Below are positions 26,501-36,316 of a stretch of 45,247 nt of DNA, piece by piece. The DNA is from Didymodactylos carnosus (taxonomy: Eukaryota > Rotifera > Eurotatoria > Philodinida > Philodinidae). Below the pieces are notes generated by a model, which had not been told where the DNA came from, made no database searches, and saw only the letters and a program-made list of their open reading frames with translations. The DNA is taken from contig CAJNOQ010000614.1 of assembly GCA_905250885.1 (NCBI GenBank), positions 1-45,247 on the forward strand, written 5' to 3'. Numbering within the stretch: position 1 is the stretch's first letter; each line of letters starts with the position of its first letter. A program made the translations under genes and the position numbers.

Positions 26501-27739
26501 ATCTACTCGTATGACATCCGGTTTTGCTTGTTTAACATCGGAGCTAAACACAATCATATTACATTGTATAACATGTGCTAAAGCGTACAGCACAACTTTT
26601 TCTAATTGATAACGATAATAAGTACAATCGATTAAGCTTTTTGAATCTCGTCTAATATCAAAATGTTTCGGTTTTATTTGTACATAGGTTTCATAGTAAT
26701 CAAAATTTGATTTTAATTGTTTATAGGTCATATCACGTAAAAGTACAGCCAGTTCATTTTCAAACACACCGTTCATATTAAAATATTTTCTCACCACACT
26801 TTCAACAATAGGATTTTTAATTGAAATATTTTTTAAACTTTGCGCTGTAGCCGAAAATAATGATAAACCCAATGAAGATTTTGGTACGACGTTTAAATGA
26901 TATTTTTGAATTAATTGTTCCAGACAATATTGATGATTTGACAGTTCATCTCGACGAATATTAGCTAAAAGAAGGAGAAATTAACTGTCTGTGTTTTGTT
27001 TTCACTCATTTTCTATAAACTTACTGGGTTTGTCCACCATATAATATTGTTTTGATACATCGTTGTAAGCAATGTACAGTGGCTCTTTCTCGAGAATATC
27101 ATGCGGTTGAACAGAAATAATTTCTTCATAAACGTATGATGTAACAAGACGAATTTCGATGCCTAAAATATTTGCTAGCATTTGTATTACTTTTCCATGT
27201 TGAGAATTCTCTAAGTAGACGGATGGAGCACCACTGATTAAATCCATTGCATTCGTTTTTGATGTTTCATTTGTTATTGCTGATGTTTTTGTTTCAACGA
27301 GACCATTTGTATTTGATGAATATTCATCACATAGCATTTGTAAACGAGTACGAACATGTTGAGCGATATCAGAAAATCCTGATGGTACTGTGACCATAGT
27401 ATCTAAATGTATTTGTTTCATAAATTTTAATTTAAAACGTTCGTTATATTCAACGTAGGGTATGAGTGTTCGTGCTATGGCATCATAGAGATCCATTGCT
27501 AAACCGTAATTATGTAAACCATGTTTGGTTATTCTAGCTGCTAAACGTGATGAATGCGATTTTAAATCTTCTTGATCATAGAAATCTCTGGGTCGTTTGC
27601 TGGACTGCGTTGGTGAAACAAGAATATTTGTATTTCGTTGTTGATAATGAGTTTGAGATGGCATTGTGAATTGTGGAGTAGTCGTATTGACCGTAGTAGC
27701 TGCAGCTTGCATAAATGGATAGAGATGTGTCAAATCCAT
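20515..27739 (-). CDS. Protein with three degenerate OTU-like domains
   Basis: OTU domains are usually cysteine deubiquitinases. Exons: 27739-27025, 26964-26419, 26348-25615, 25045-24253, 21959-21707, 21640-20515; all GT-AG, phase-consistent, 1,388 residues. Domain 1 (about 70-238) has GLAMDLYDAIA where D-G-N-C-L-Y is expected, so the nucleophile position is Asp83; the late HYD is replaced by QYY (231-233). Domain 2 (about 260-418) has LGLSLFSATA (Ser273 at the Cys position) but keeps QHYDS (His413). Domain 3 (about 1015-1190) has EKNNHFKAI (Asn1045) and keeps GHYDV. The OTU-like helix and strand blocks ANILGIEIRLV, AHVIQCNMIVF and ADAFGIPIHII support the fold. The middle (420-929) and the C-terminus are Ser/Thr/Gln/Asp-rich and disordered-looking. 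The 2.29-kb intron before 21959 holds two transposons; if it is not spliced, exon 4 ends at the stop codon at 24227 and a second gene starts at ATG 21954. The OTU-like call is by motif reading only. Confidence 0.6.
22705..22998. mobile_element. hAT-like MITE with 8-bp target duplication
   Basis: The 294-bp element starts TAGGGGTAGGACAGTTCCAG and, on the other strand, TAGGGATGGGACAGTTCCAG; the 23-nt inverted ends differ at two positions. It is flanked by the identical 8-bp word CCACGTAC at 22697-22704 and 22999-23006, the target-duplication length of hAT transposons. Inside, GAACTGGTACCAGTTC-type palindromes repeat, so a transcript would fold strongly. It lies in the long candidate intron of the OTU-like gene. 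There is no transposase. Confidence 0.85.
23184..24106. mobile_element. Nonautonomous DNA transposon with long (~220-bp) inverted repeats
   Basis: The ends read TAACGGGTGCTCCATAATAA and, on the other strand, TAACGCGTGCTTCATAATAA. Similarity continues inward with substitutions and small gaps for roughly 220 bp, including matching blocks around 23321-23350 and 23931-23960 (TTTTATGTAYAGTGAAAATTAACG). If the first TA at each end is the target duplication, the element is Tc1/mariner-like; the target site is not otherwise clear. The 480-bp centre has no long reading frame. It lies in the same candidate intron as the hAT-like MITE. Confidence 0.7.
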
Positions 27740-29494
27740 TAGGAGAGATTAGTTATATAAACAATGGTGGGAAAAAGTATTATTTATCGTTTTTATTCTT
27801 TTTTTCTTCTTCTATGTTTTAAAACTTAATAATATATGATCGATAAATGTTCATATTATTTTGACGGTCGATGTCCAAACATATAAAGTGATGTAATACT
27901 GTAAATTATCAAACAGAAAAGCAAAGAGCGCTCATACATTAAGAAAAAAAAAAGGAGAAAGAAAAAGCGTAACATGCTTGCATCTTTACTAATATCGATC
28001 AATAGGTATATAGGCACAAAAACTAATTTGAAAAAATAAAAAACAATCTGTAATAAGAAATTACTTTTTTTTCTGTTTGTAAAATTTACACGTGGAAAAA
28101 GATAAAATAAATAGAGAAAAAAAAAATCTTCATTTCCCACAAGTTCAGAGGACTTTTATTTTTGTTAGTGACGTTATTAATTTTATTGTCTCATGTTTCA
28201 AAAGAAAAACATTAGTATATAATCGTCACCTACTGATTGATGTAGAGAGAGGTCAAACAAAAACGTTTATGAACGGTATTCTATAGAACGAGCAAGTACA
28301 ATTGTGTTACATAACTAGTTTTATATGAGGCTTTTATGTTGTAATGATGCAGACTATCTTGCCTCAAGTCTGAACGATGCAATGTATAGTTGCCAACTTT
28401 GGAGAGTTTCTATTTGTCATGACAAAGCACTCTATTATGTTTTGTTGCCGTTTTGTCAAATAATAACGTTAGATATATCATCTAAACTCTTTCATGCGTA
28501 AATTATTCAAGATTTATAGATTCAAAGTGTGGGTGGGTTAGAAACAAGCCATGAAGTTTCGTTTCTTTTTTGTCCAGAACGGCAAGGTCTGTGTGTCGAC
28601 GTATTCGGATTTTTTTTTTTTTTTGATTATTGTATGACATTGAACCATAGGAAGAATACATGTACAGGTGCCAATCTCAGTTGGTTGTTACAAAGTATAG
28701 TGAATAAATAGCATCGAACAATATGTATTATATATAGCCTTTATTACCCATAACTTCATTTTATATCAAACGCGTTTTCCTATTCATTTAACTTCATTTT
28801 CCTACGACAAGATGAAGAATGATATCTGCTAGAATATTGAAGATTTTTATTTTAAATTTGATATACTGATGTTTGAAAATTATGTAGGATCAAGTGACTT
28901 GAGAGAAATTTGTATTATAATTTCATTTGAGATGGAATAAATATCATTTATCATACATCTATAATACAGGTATGGCTTATCCACAATGTTCCTCTTTGAA
29001 TTATGTGTTATTTACTTTCATCATAAAAATGCTCAATATTAGCTAAAAACTATGTATATTCCAGTATATTTTTGAAATACAATCAAATTATCTTGTTGTA
29101 TAAAAATTGTTAAATTGTTTTTTCTTCTCTGTTAATAAACATTTTTCATGTTGCAAAAAATATTCATTATCATACATTACTGCAATTTATCATGTATTTT
29201 CTTCAACTTTATCATCTGTTTATTTTAATCCTTTCCTTCTTCTGGTGACAATATGGCTTGCGAATCTAATTATTTGTGATAAAGTGATCTCTATTTTTAG
29301 TATAAAATATTCTCAAAAACAAGTAACAACGAGAATATTACTGTAAAGTTATCATTTTTCCACTATCTGAAAATATGTGGTTAAGATTTCTAATTTAACA
29401 ATGATCAAAATTCGTTTCACTGCATTAGAATTGAAATAAATGGCTGATGTTGTAATTCATTGAGCTGCGCTTTGATTCCATCTTCAGCTGTCTC
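27740..29494. other. Intergenic region upstream of the OTU-like gene
   Basis: AT-rich DNA with poly(A/T) runs. No gene, RNA or repeat family stands out. The frames near 27856-28286 and 29107-29346 are dominated by Phe/Leu/Lys codons of AT-rich DNA and I do not accept them. A short TGTGGGTGGG near 28527 resembles the bdelloid telomere word but is not repeated. Confidence 0.5.
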
Positions 29495-30276
29495 TTAGTG
29501 TTTGAAAGTGTCCATAACTAGATGGTAATAAATTCGAGATGCACGATAGAACTTTGCATATGTAAGATTTGTAAACTGAATCATTTTTTCTTGACTATAT
29601 TTGACAGTTTTTGTGGAACGGTTTTTTAATGGTTGTTCTTCGACATATTTCAACAGAGGTAATAACAAAATGGCTAACATAGGTATTAATGGGAGTAGGA
29701 TACCAATTAAAATATGAGTGATGACCCATTTTGATGAATAGATATATCTACTTTTAAGGTAGAGATTGCTGCTACTGAGCGATTTACGTACTCTCTAAAA
29801 AAAAAGGTATTTTAAAATACGGAAAATGAGTAACCATTTGAACCATATCATGACTGTTTAAATCTTTTTTACTTTTATCAGAAAATCCTTTTTGGCATTT
29901 TAGAATACGAAAAAGCCTTGATTTAAAAAACCATGAATTGCTTTGGTATTTTAAAATACCTGAACGGTTTTCTGTGACATAAAGAAATCTCAACCATTTT
30001 TTAGAACAATTTAGCCGTATTTTAGAAAACAAAAATTAGTTTTTTGATAAGAATAAGAAACTTTCAAACAGTTATAATCTGGTTCAAATGATTATACCCT
30101 TTAAACATTTTTCATGGGTGGTTATACCTTTTTTTTAGTATTTTCTCAAACGGAAAATAGTTTTTAGGATTTTTTGAAATACCTTTTTTTTTAGAGTGTA
30201 CATACTTTGAAAAAGAAACTAAGAGCAGTTGGATTGGCACCATTCTATCGCAATTTCTAAAGGGCGGAAACTTTTG
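29495..30276 (-). pseudogene. Membrane-protein frame interrupted by a MITE
   Basis: Before the transposon, 30276-30199 reads as an exon (acceptor ATTTTTAG) with ATG at 30243 followed by VPIQLLLVSFSK. After it, 29790-29495 reads YVRKSLSSSN, then a hydrophobic segment ITHILIGILLPLIPMLAILL that fits one transmembrane helix, then a basic C-terminus ending at the stop at 29495. Dropping the element and one copy of the TA restores a single frame across the junction (codons TAT GTA CGT). As it stands the frame is broken unless the element is spliced out. The family is not recognised and upstream exons were not found. Confidence 0.45.
29791..30198. mobile_element. Tc1/mariner-like MITE
   Basis: The 408-bp element is bounded by TA at 29789-29790 and 30199-30200. 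Its ends are CTCTCTAAAAAAAAAGGTAT and, on the other strand, CACTCTAAAAAAAAAGGTAT. Internally, GTATTTTAAAATAC palindromes recur. No transposase is encoded. It sits inside the reading frame described at 29495-30276. Confidence 0.75.
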
Positions 30277-30477
30277 CTAAAAATAGAATATAATACTTTG
30301 AATAATATAAAGTTAAGAACTTTATGAGAGAGTATATCTAACTCTCGATATAAAATTATGAATAAACTGCAGTAATTTCTCTTTTAGTATTTACTCCATT
30401 CAGCTCGGTAAATAGCTAGACGTGTCAACCAATAAGCTGTCACATCTGAACATGGTCCAAAAGTGTGGGTTCTTCAG

Positions 30478-30840
30478 TAGAGGTTTGCGGGACCAAACTT
30501 TTTTGGTCCCGGTCCCGTGGTCCGGTAAATATTTTTTCAAAGTAGCGTTGATGGTTTCAAAGTCAGCGCGTTGTAATGTGGCTCTCGCGGAACAGTATGC
30601 GCGGGTGGTATTAATTGAAGACTTTTAGAATTTCCTATGAGTTCTTTCTCGCAGAATCAGTGTCTACATACAAACAAGCGCAGAAACTAAGAATTTTTTA
30701 TGCTTCATATTAGACTATTTTCAAAAAAACCTGGTCCCGGTCACATTAAAAGTCCCGCGCGGCCGGGACGGTCCCTCAGATCTCTCGATTCTGGTCCCGT
30801 AAAAAGTCCCGGGAGACCGGGATAGTCCCGTAGACCTCTG
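30478..30840. mobile_element. GC-rich hAT-like MITE
   Basis: The ends read TAGAGGTTTGCGGGACC and, on the other strand, CAGAGGTCTACGGGACT. The flanking 8-bp words TTCTTCAG (30470-30477) and TCCTTCAG (30841-30848) match at seven of eight positions, consistent with a hAT target duplication. The 363-bp body is strikingly GC-rich for this region, with repeated GGTCCCG and CCGGGA words that pair with each other. Confidence 0.7.
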
Positions 30841-30848
30841 TCCTTCAG

Positions 30849-32023
30849 CCGCCGGCGCCGATGAAAAATCTTGAGAAGTTTTGTAGTTGCTTTTTGTAGA
30901 AAAACTGCACATTAGAAAAAAGAAAAAAAGTTAAACCACCGCCAAAGACCAAAAGTTTTTAGATGCTTCCAGCTGCCGCCGTCAATCGACAAAATATTTC
31001 CGCCAGCCGCTGCTGACCAAATGATCAGCTGACACTTCTAACTATAGCCCTTCATAGAAAAAACAGTCATTCCTTTATTTGATAAACCAAGCGCAAATAT
31101 TCGTTAACTTATTTCTTGGTATTCTTTTTAGTTTTCAATTTGTTTATTTTCTGCGTTTCGAATAAGAAGTTATTTTTCATGTCTTTCCGTTCCCAACCAT
31201 TATCTGTCCAAAATCATCGTTGTTCCGCTGCCATTTCCCGTTTTCAACGTTCAATATTATCATTGTTTCTGCTATCTAAAAGATAATAAAATAGGGAGAG
31301 ATATAAGTGTGACTTAGGGCTGCCGCGGGTGGGGTATTAAGTTTGTCGATAAAATTCTAATTCCATATTGAGAGCTAGATATACTCTATCACAAAATTCT
31401 TAATTTTATCCCCGACATTTGGTTCAAGCAATACCTCATCTGATAGGGAGTTTCACGGGCTACAGGATAGGCTATCGTTAAGTCTGTTTTATTCCATTAA
31501 AAATCTTAACATGGTCTTTGTTTATTTTTTTTTTAATTTTAAAAAAGCTCTCGTGAGGAACTCCGAAATCTGATTCTGAACAACTTTTGCATCCAGAGTT
31601 TTGTTTCAAAATGCTTGCTTCGAGCGAAACTAGCCGTAAGGCTGTTTTCAAAATACTTTTAGCTCTATTTCCTCGAGAAGGTGAAAGTTAAATTTCTCCG
31701 TCAAATTTCATTTGAGAACGATGTAAAGTTTTACTCCTTATACAAGTTAATGTTCTCTATCGACCTACGCCAGAATCAACTCCTCATATCAAAAGCCGAA
31801 GTTTTTATTGAAATTTTAAAAATATGGCAGAAAACCCGAAAAAAACTTCAAAATTTTTTATCAAAAACTGCAAATCCGGGAACAGAAAGCTTTGTTGAGA
31901 CGTGTACTCCGAAGTGTCCTCTACAAACTGGTAAAAGAAAACGGGTGGAGACTCCCCGCCCCCCCTTAAACTTTCAACTTATTCTAATTTTATGTTTTGA
32001 AAAATCACTTGGGCTTATTGGTT
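30849..32023. other. Intergenic region of mixed composition
   Basis: GC-rich scraps with CCGCC and GCCGCC words (30850-31020) give way to ordinary AT-rich DNA. The left part may be an older transposon fragment. A 114-codon plus-strand frame at 31681-32025 has no motif and uneven composition; I do not treat it as a gene. Confidence 0.4.
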
Positions 32024-32169
32024 AAATGAATTTGATTATGCGAATATTATTCACAAAAATAAAAACATACAGATAGAACGAACAAACTATGTATAGGAAA
32101 CAACAATAAGAAAAATATATATGATAATCATTTATTCTTTTTCTGGACACCAACAAAACTAATTAAATC

Positions 32170-32492
32170 GAATTTGTCGCCGTTCGACAGTCAGTTTTCG
32201 ACACTATCGGAATTTTCGACAGACTAAAAATTCGACAGATTTTTCGCTTCACTTCTCCACTAGAGCAGCAAACGCGTAAACGCGTAGAGGCGTAGATAAT
32301 CCCTACGTCTTTAGGTCGCCATTTCACAATGTCTCCAGGGAAAAGACCATCAATGGTCTCCAGGGTTTAGTGGCAGGACATAGAACGTGGTCTGGTGACT
32401 CACTCCCATGCTCACCTCACAGTTTTCACTCAAAATTTGACACTGTCAAAACACGCTGTCGAAAACTGTTTCTATCGAACCGCAAAATTACC
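32170..32492. mobile_element. hAT-like MITE inserted in a duplicated segment
   Basis: The segment starting at 32024 is repeated from 34235. The first copy is interrupted exactly after ATTAAATC (32162-32169) and resumes with a second ATTAAATC (32493-32500); the other copy has this word once. The 323-bp insertion thus has an 8-bp target duplication. Its ends are imperfectly inverted: both carry GTTCGAYAG and CAGTTTTCGACA a little inside the tips. No coding capacity. Confidence 0.85.
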
Positions 32493-32506
32493 ATTAAATC
32501 ATTATA

Positions 32507-32757
32507 TTGTATTGTAATATTTTCAAAGAATGATGGAATAATAATATTCTCATTACTATCTAAACATAAAAAATAGAAATTTATACTCTTTTTATTATTC
32601 TTATAAATATAAACAACAAAACCATGAAAAACTTACTTAATGGTTCACGACTAATACGTACGATAGAACTATATTTCTTAAATGAAAAACCATCTGTATT
32701 AAATTCCATACTAACAGGATTTTTTCCATCTTTATCACATACATCAATATCTTATTT
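32507..32757 (-). pseudogene. Decayed paralogue A of a small two-exon gene
   Basis: This copy matches paralogue C at 34391-34765. Exon 2 (32559-32507) has lost its stop (TAA to CAA) and would read on into the hAT-like insertion. Exon 1 keeps the block DVCDKDGKNPVSMEFNTDGFSFKK and the donor at 32636, but upstream of about 32750 the sequence coding FGLKF is present in reverse orientation and the N-terminal coding part is missing. The gene is dead. Confidence 0.65.
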
Positions 32758-33093
32758 TTTAAGAGCACATTTTGGACTTAAATTTAATGATAAATAAGAT
32801 TTATTATTTTTACACTAGACATACTTGATGAAATAATGTTCAAAAATAAAAACGTTTAATGTTTAATGGTCTAATATAAGTTTGACGACTAGGGTGATGG
32901 TACCGAAAGCAATTGTAATAAGAAGCCCAATGAACTATCTTGAGACATCACAATATGCTTTATTATACCATTTTAATACAGCTAGAAGCGAAGAACATTC
33001 GAATTATATGAAACATAACTTAATTAAGGTCATATAGACGAAACATATTATTTAATCATAATGATTTGATGAATGACAAGAGAGATGACTTAC

Positions 33094-33374
33094 ATAATAG
33101 TTCACCGCTGATTTGAATTGTTTCTGTTCTTACTGTTGTATGCTCAATTTTTATTTGATCATCAAATTTTTGAACTGAATAAACATCTAAATCAAATGCC
33201 ATACCTACTGGATTTTTCCCATCTGTATCACATACATCAACAAAATTAAGCCCAAAGTGTTTTCTTAATAATGATTCAGTTACGCTACCATTAATTAATT
33301 GTACTTTCTTTTGCTTTTGTTTTGTCACTCTTTGGATAATGATAAATAACATTGATTATTTTTATACTAGAAAT
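33094..33374 (-). pseudogene. Paralogue B of the small unknown gene (start lost, frameshift)
   Basis: Compared with paralogue C, the ATG is ATT and one extra base lies in the Lys-rich stretch (GCAAAAG for GAAAAG), so the homologous N-terminus is out of frame with the rest. The remainder reads KKVQLINGSVTESLLRKHFG, then DVCDTDGKNPVGMAFDLDVY, and ends at a donor (TTAT|GTAAGT). An ATG in the shifted frame at 33352 could still give a shorter protein. I see no exon 2 for this copy nearby. Confidence 0.55.
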
Positions 33375-34390
33375 ACTTAATGAGATAGTGTAAATAAATG
33401 AAGTTTAAATATGATAGAGCAAAAATCTGAAATACAAACACAAGACATATTAAGACTATATTCAATATGTGACTATTTTACAGAGCAATTCGTGACACAA
33501 CGTATTTATGTGAATATATAGTTAAAAAAGAAAATGAACTAGTAACTAAAAATGAAAACAGTACATTAACAAAAGCCTACAGTGACGAATGTTATTGACG
33601 ATGACGATTCATACAGTCTGATGCGCTGTTTGAATCGTTTCGCATGCCTTTTCGCTTATGATCACACGCAAACCAATGTAACATGATCATCATGGCACGT
33701 TTGCTACGTGTGGCACACAATAACTTGCATTTTCCAATCAGAAATTCAAGTGATTTTAATTCAAATAAAAAGCTTTACCTATTAAAATGCAAGAAATATG
33801 AAATACTACGAGACAGTTTAATGCTAAAACACATTATAGGAATTGTATCATAACATCGAGTTCAGAATTCTAATTTACAGAGATCTGAAAAGGATTTCAG
33901 AAAATCTTCAGATCTTCTGACATATTTTTTATGCCAATAAAGTGCCCATATCGGTAAGTGTCATTGAATTTCCGACTCTATAAACATGATTAATTTTGAA
34001 GATAATTATGTCTATAAAACAATTGTACTATTAAAAGTTCTATTATTGTTCACGTTCTTTGAACTTGATGTTCAACATACAGTTCTTAAATTTAGTTTTT
34101 TAGAACGTTGCATGTTGAATTGAAATTGTTGCACAATTTAGCATGTTGCACGTTCTCGCCTCAATACTTGGACATAAATGCCAAACATATTTTTTGATAC
34201 AAAAATGGACTATTCACTCTACAACAGAACAGTCAAATGAATTTGATTATGTGAATTTTATTCACAAAAATAAAAACATACAGATAGAACGAAAAAATTA
34301 TGTACAGTAAACAACAATAAGAAATATGATAAACGTTTTATTCTTTTCCTTAACACGAACAATACCAACAAAACTAATTAAATCATTATA
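33375..34390. other. Spacer between small-gene paralogues
   Basis: AT-rich spacer. Around 34045-34165 it has several overlapping direct and inverted copies of GAACGTTGCATGTTGAA-like words. The segment from 34235 is the duplicate of 32024 onward and preserves the uninterrupted target site of the 32170-32492 insertion. No other gene is seen. Confidence 0.5.
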
Positions 34391-34765
34391 TTATATTGTA
34401 ATATTTTCAAAGAATGATGGAATAATAATATTCTCATTACTATCTAAACATAAAAAATAGAAATTTATACTCTTTTTATTATTCTTATAAATATAAACAA
34501 CAAAACCATGAAAAACTTACTTAATGGTTCACGACTAATATGTACGATAGAACTATATTTCTTAAATGAAAAACCATCTGTATTAAATTTCATACTAACA
34601 GGATTTTTTCCATCTTTATCACATACATCAATAAATTTAAAGTCCAAAATATGCTCTTAATAATGAATTAGATATACGACCATTAAGTGATTGAACTTTC
34701 TTTTCTTTCGTTTTGTCACTGTTTGGATGATGATAAATAACATTGATTGTTTTTATAGTAGGCAT
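34391..34765 (-). pseudogene. Paralogue C of the small unknown gene (single frameshift)
   Basis: This is the best copy. Exon 1 (34765-34521) starts ATG with MPTIKTINVIYHHPNSD and carries VQSLNGRISNSLLRAYFG, FIDVCDKDGKNPVSMKF and ISREPL, then donor A|GTAAGT. Exon 2 (34443-34391) codes a short tail NSNENIIIPSFFENITI and a stop. Together they make about 98 residues. One extra T after FGL (near 34638) shifts the frame and introduces early stops. The family is not recognised; alternating hydrophobic strands suggest a small beta-rich fold. Three copies in 2.3 kb point to local duplication followed by decay. Confidence 0.55.
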
Positions 34766-35952
34766 ACTTGATGAAATAATGTAAACAAATGAAATTTGAA
34801 TACAATAGAACAGAAATCCGAAATATACAAAAATATAATATAAATAAATATTATACGAGAAGGAATTATGAACGAAAGCAGGTAAACTTATGATGTATAG
34901 CATTTTCGTACCGCACCGATAGAAGTACGTCATGTAGAGTAATGTTGTTCAATGTCTTTATTGTGACTTCTAGAAAAGGAGTTATTTTAAAGTCCAATTT
35001 TTTTCTGAAAATGGCTTAGAGCGATAGAGAATTGAATTCCGAACAAAATAAGACCTCTCCCAACGTTGTAAGCCAGTCTGGACAAGAGAAATAAAGAAAA
35101 GCTTTGTTCTCAAGTGTTTTCTCAATACCTGATACCAGATTTAAACTGACGTTCGTCGTGAAGTTCAGCAGTGCTTTGATCCGATTATGAGCATGTTGCA
35201 CTCCTCACTCATTCATTTTGTAGACAATTAATAGCTTTACAAACTGCACTAAACGCCGTTTTATGCAAATGAAGCCGAAGAGCTGAAAGTCGTTGTTGTC
35301 TAAAAAAAAAGCAGTAGCCTAAGCAGATCTTTCTAAACGCGCATTTTTGAGTGAAAAGTAGCATCATACTTGTCGTACCGGCCTCAGCTACGTTTCTTTT
35401 ACCATGACTACTGACAGCATGGAAGATCGAATATAGATTTTTTCTTTTTTTTTCGTTCAGTGATTCTTCTCTTACTTAAAACAAAACAGTGAATGAATTG
35501 TAATAGCGGTTTTTTAGTATATCAAAAAGAGGCAAATAACCTCCATACTCCAAAAATAATTCATTTTCGGAAAGTTCATATAGTAAATACTATTGCATTT
35601 TTCTCATGAATGCTCTACTACATTTTAAAAAATGAATTAATATAAAATTAGATATGCGAAACACTTACATTCTTTACGCAGCATTCAAGGAGCGTCAATA
35701 GAATTAACTCTGTTAAAGATCATATGATTGAAATAAAGGAAGTTAATTAAAGATACCAAAGGAGAGGTATGAAATACAACCTAAACAAGGTCAACAGGCT
35801 ATTACTAATACTTCTGCTTCTGCATTTTTTGTAGCTATTTACAGGATATAGACAAATGCTCGCTATGTCTTTTGTAGAAACGAACAAATAAAGTAACCAA
35901 ATGCATGTCAATGTTTTCTTTTTTTTTTACTTCTTTCTACGGTGAATATGTA
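34766..35952. other. Intergenic region without recognised genes
   Basis: Mixed AT-rich DNA. The reading frames near 34766-34933 and 35016-35201 lack motifs. No repeat with clear ends is visible. Confidence 0.4.
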
Positions 35953-36316
35953 CAGAGTTGGCAAAAATATTTTTCCAGGAGATAGAACTCAAACTACAAA
36001 TGATACAAGAATGATGAATATAGCAAATCAATGTTTGTTTTTAATGAGCTTAATGTCATAATCAAATTCAGTAAAAATAAATCATTTGTATCAGTTGTAG
36101 GTTGAGTTCTATCTTCTCGAAAAACATTTTGCCGTTCTTGCATTCCGTTAAATTCCAGAAATTTCCATAATTCTACAGTCTACAATCGTCATACGGATTG
36201 TTAATTATACTCATTAATCCCATCATAAATAAGCATTAGATTGATAAATAATTCGTTTTTATAACATTTATAGTTTGAGCTTTATCGCTCTGGAAAAAAA
36301 TTTTTTGCCAATTCTA
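35953..36316. mobile_element. TA-flanked MITE with three terminal-repeat copies
   Basis: The left end reads TA|CAGAGTTGGCAAAAATA and the right, on the other strand, TA|TAGAATTGGCAAAAAAT. Both continue with a shared ~50-bp block containing GATARARCTCAAACTA. A third, inverted copy of the same block ends near 36141, inside the element. This suggests a partial internal duplication or a nested second insertion of the same family. The TA flanks fit a Tc1/mariner-like element. Confidence 0.6.

Noticed and set aside
28527-28537. TGTGGGTGGG, like the bdelloid telomere repeat
   Set aside because: Only about one and a half units; no telomeric array.
31681-32025. 114-codon plus-strand frame
   Set aside because: No recognisable domain, no gene context, and composition changes within the frame.
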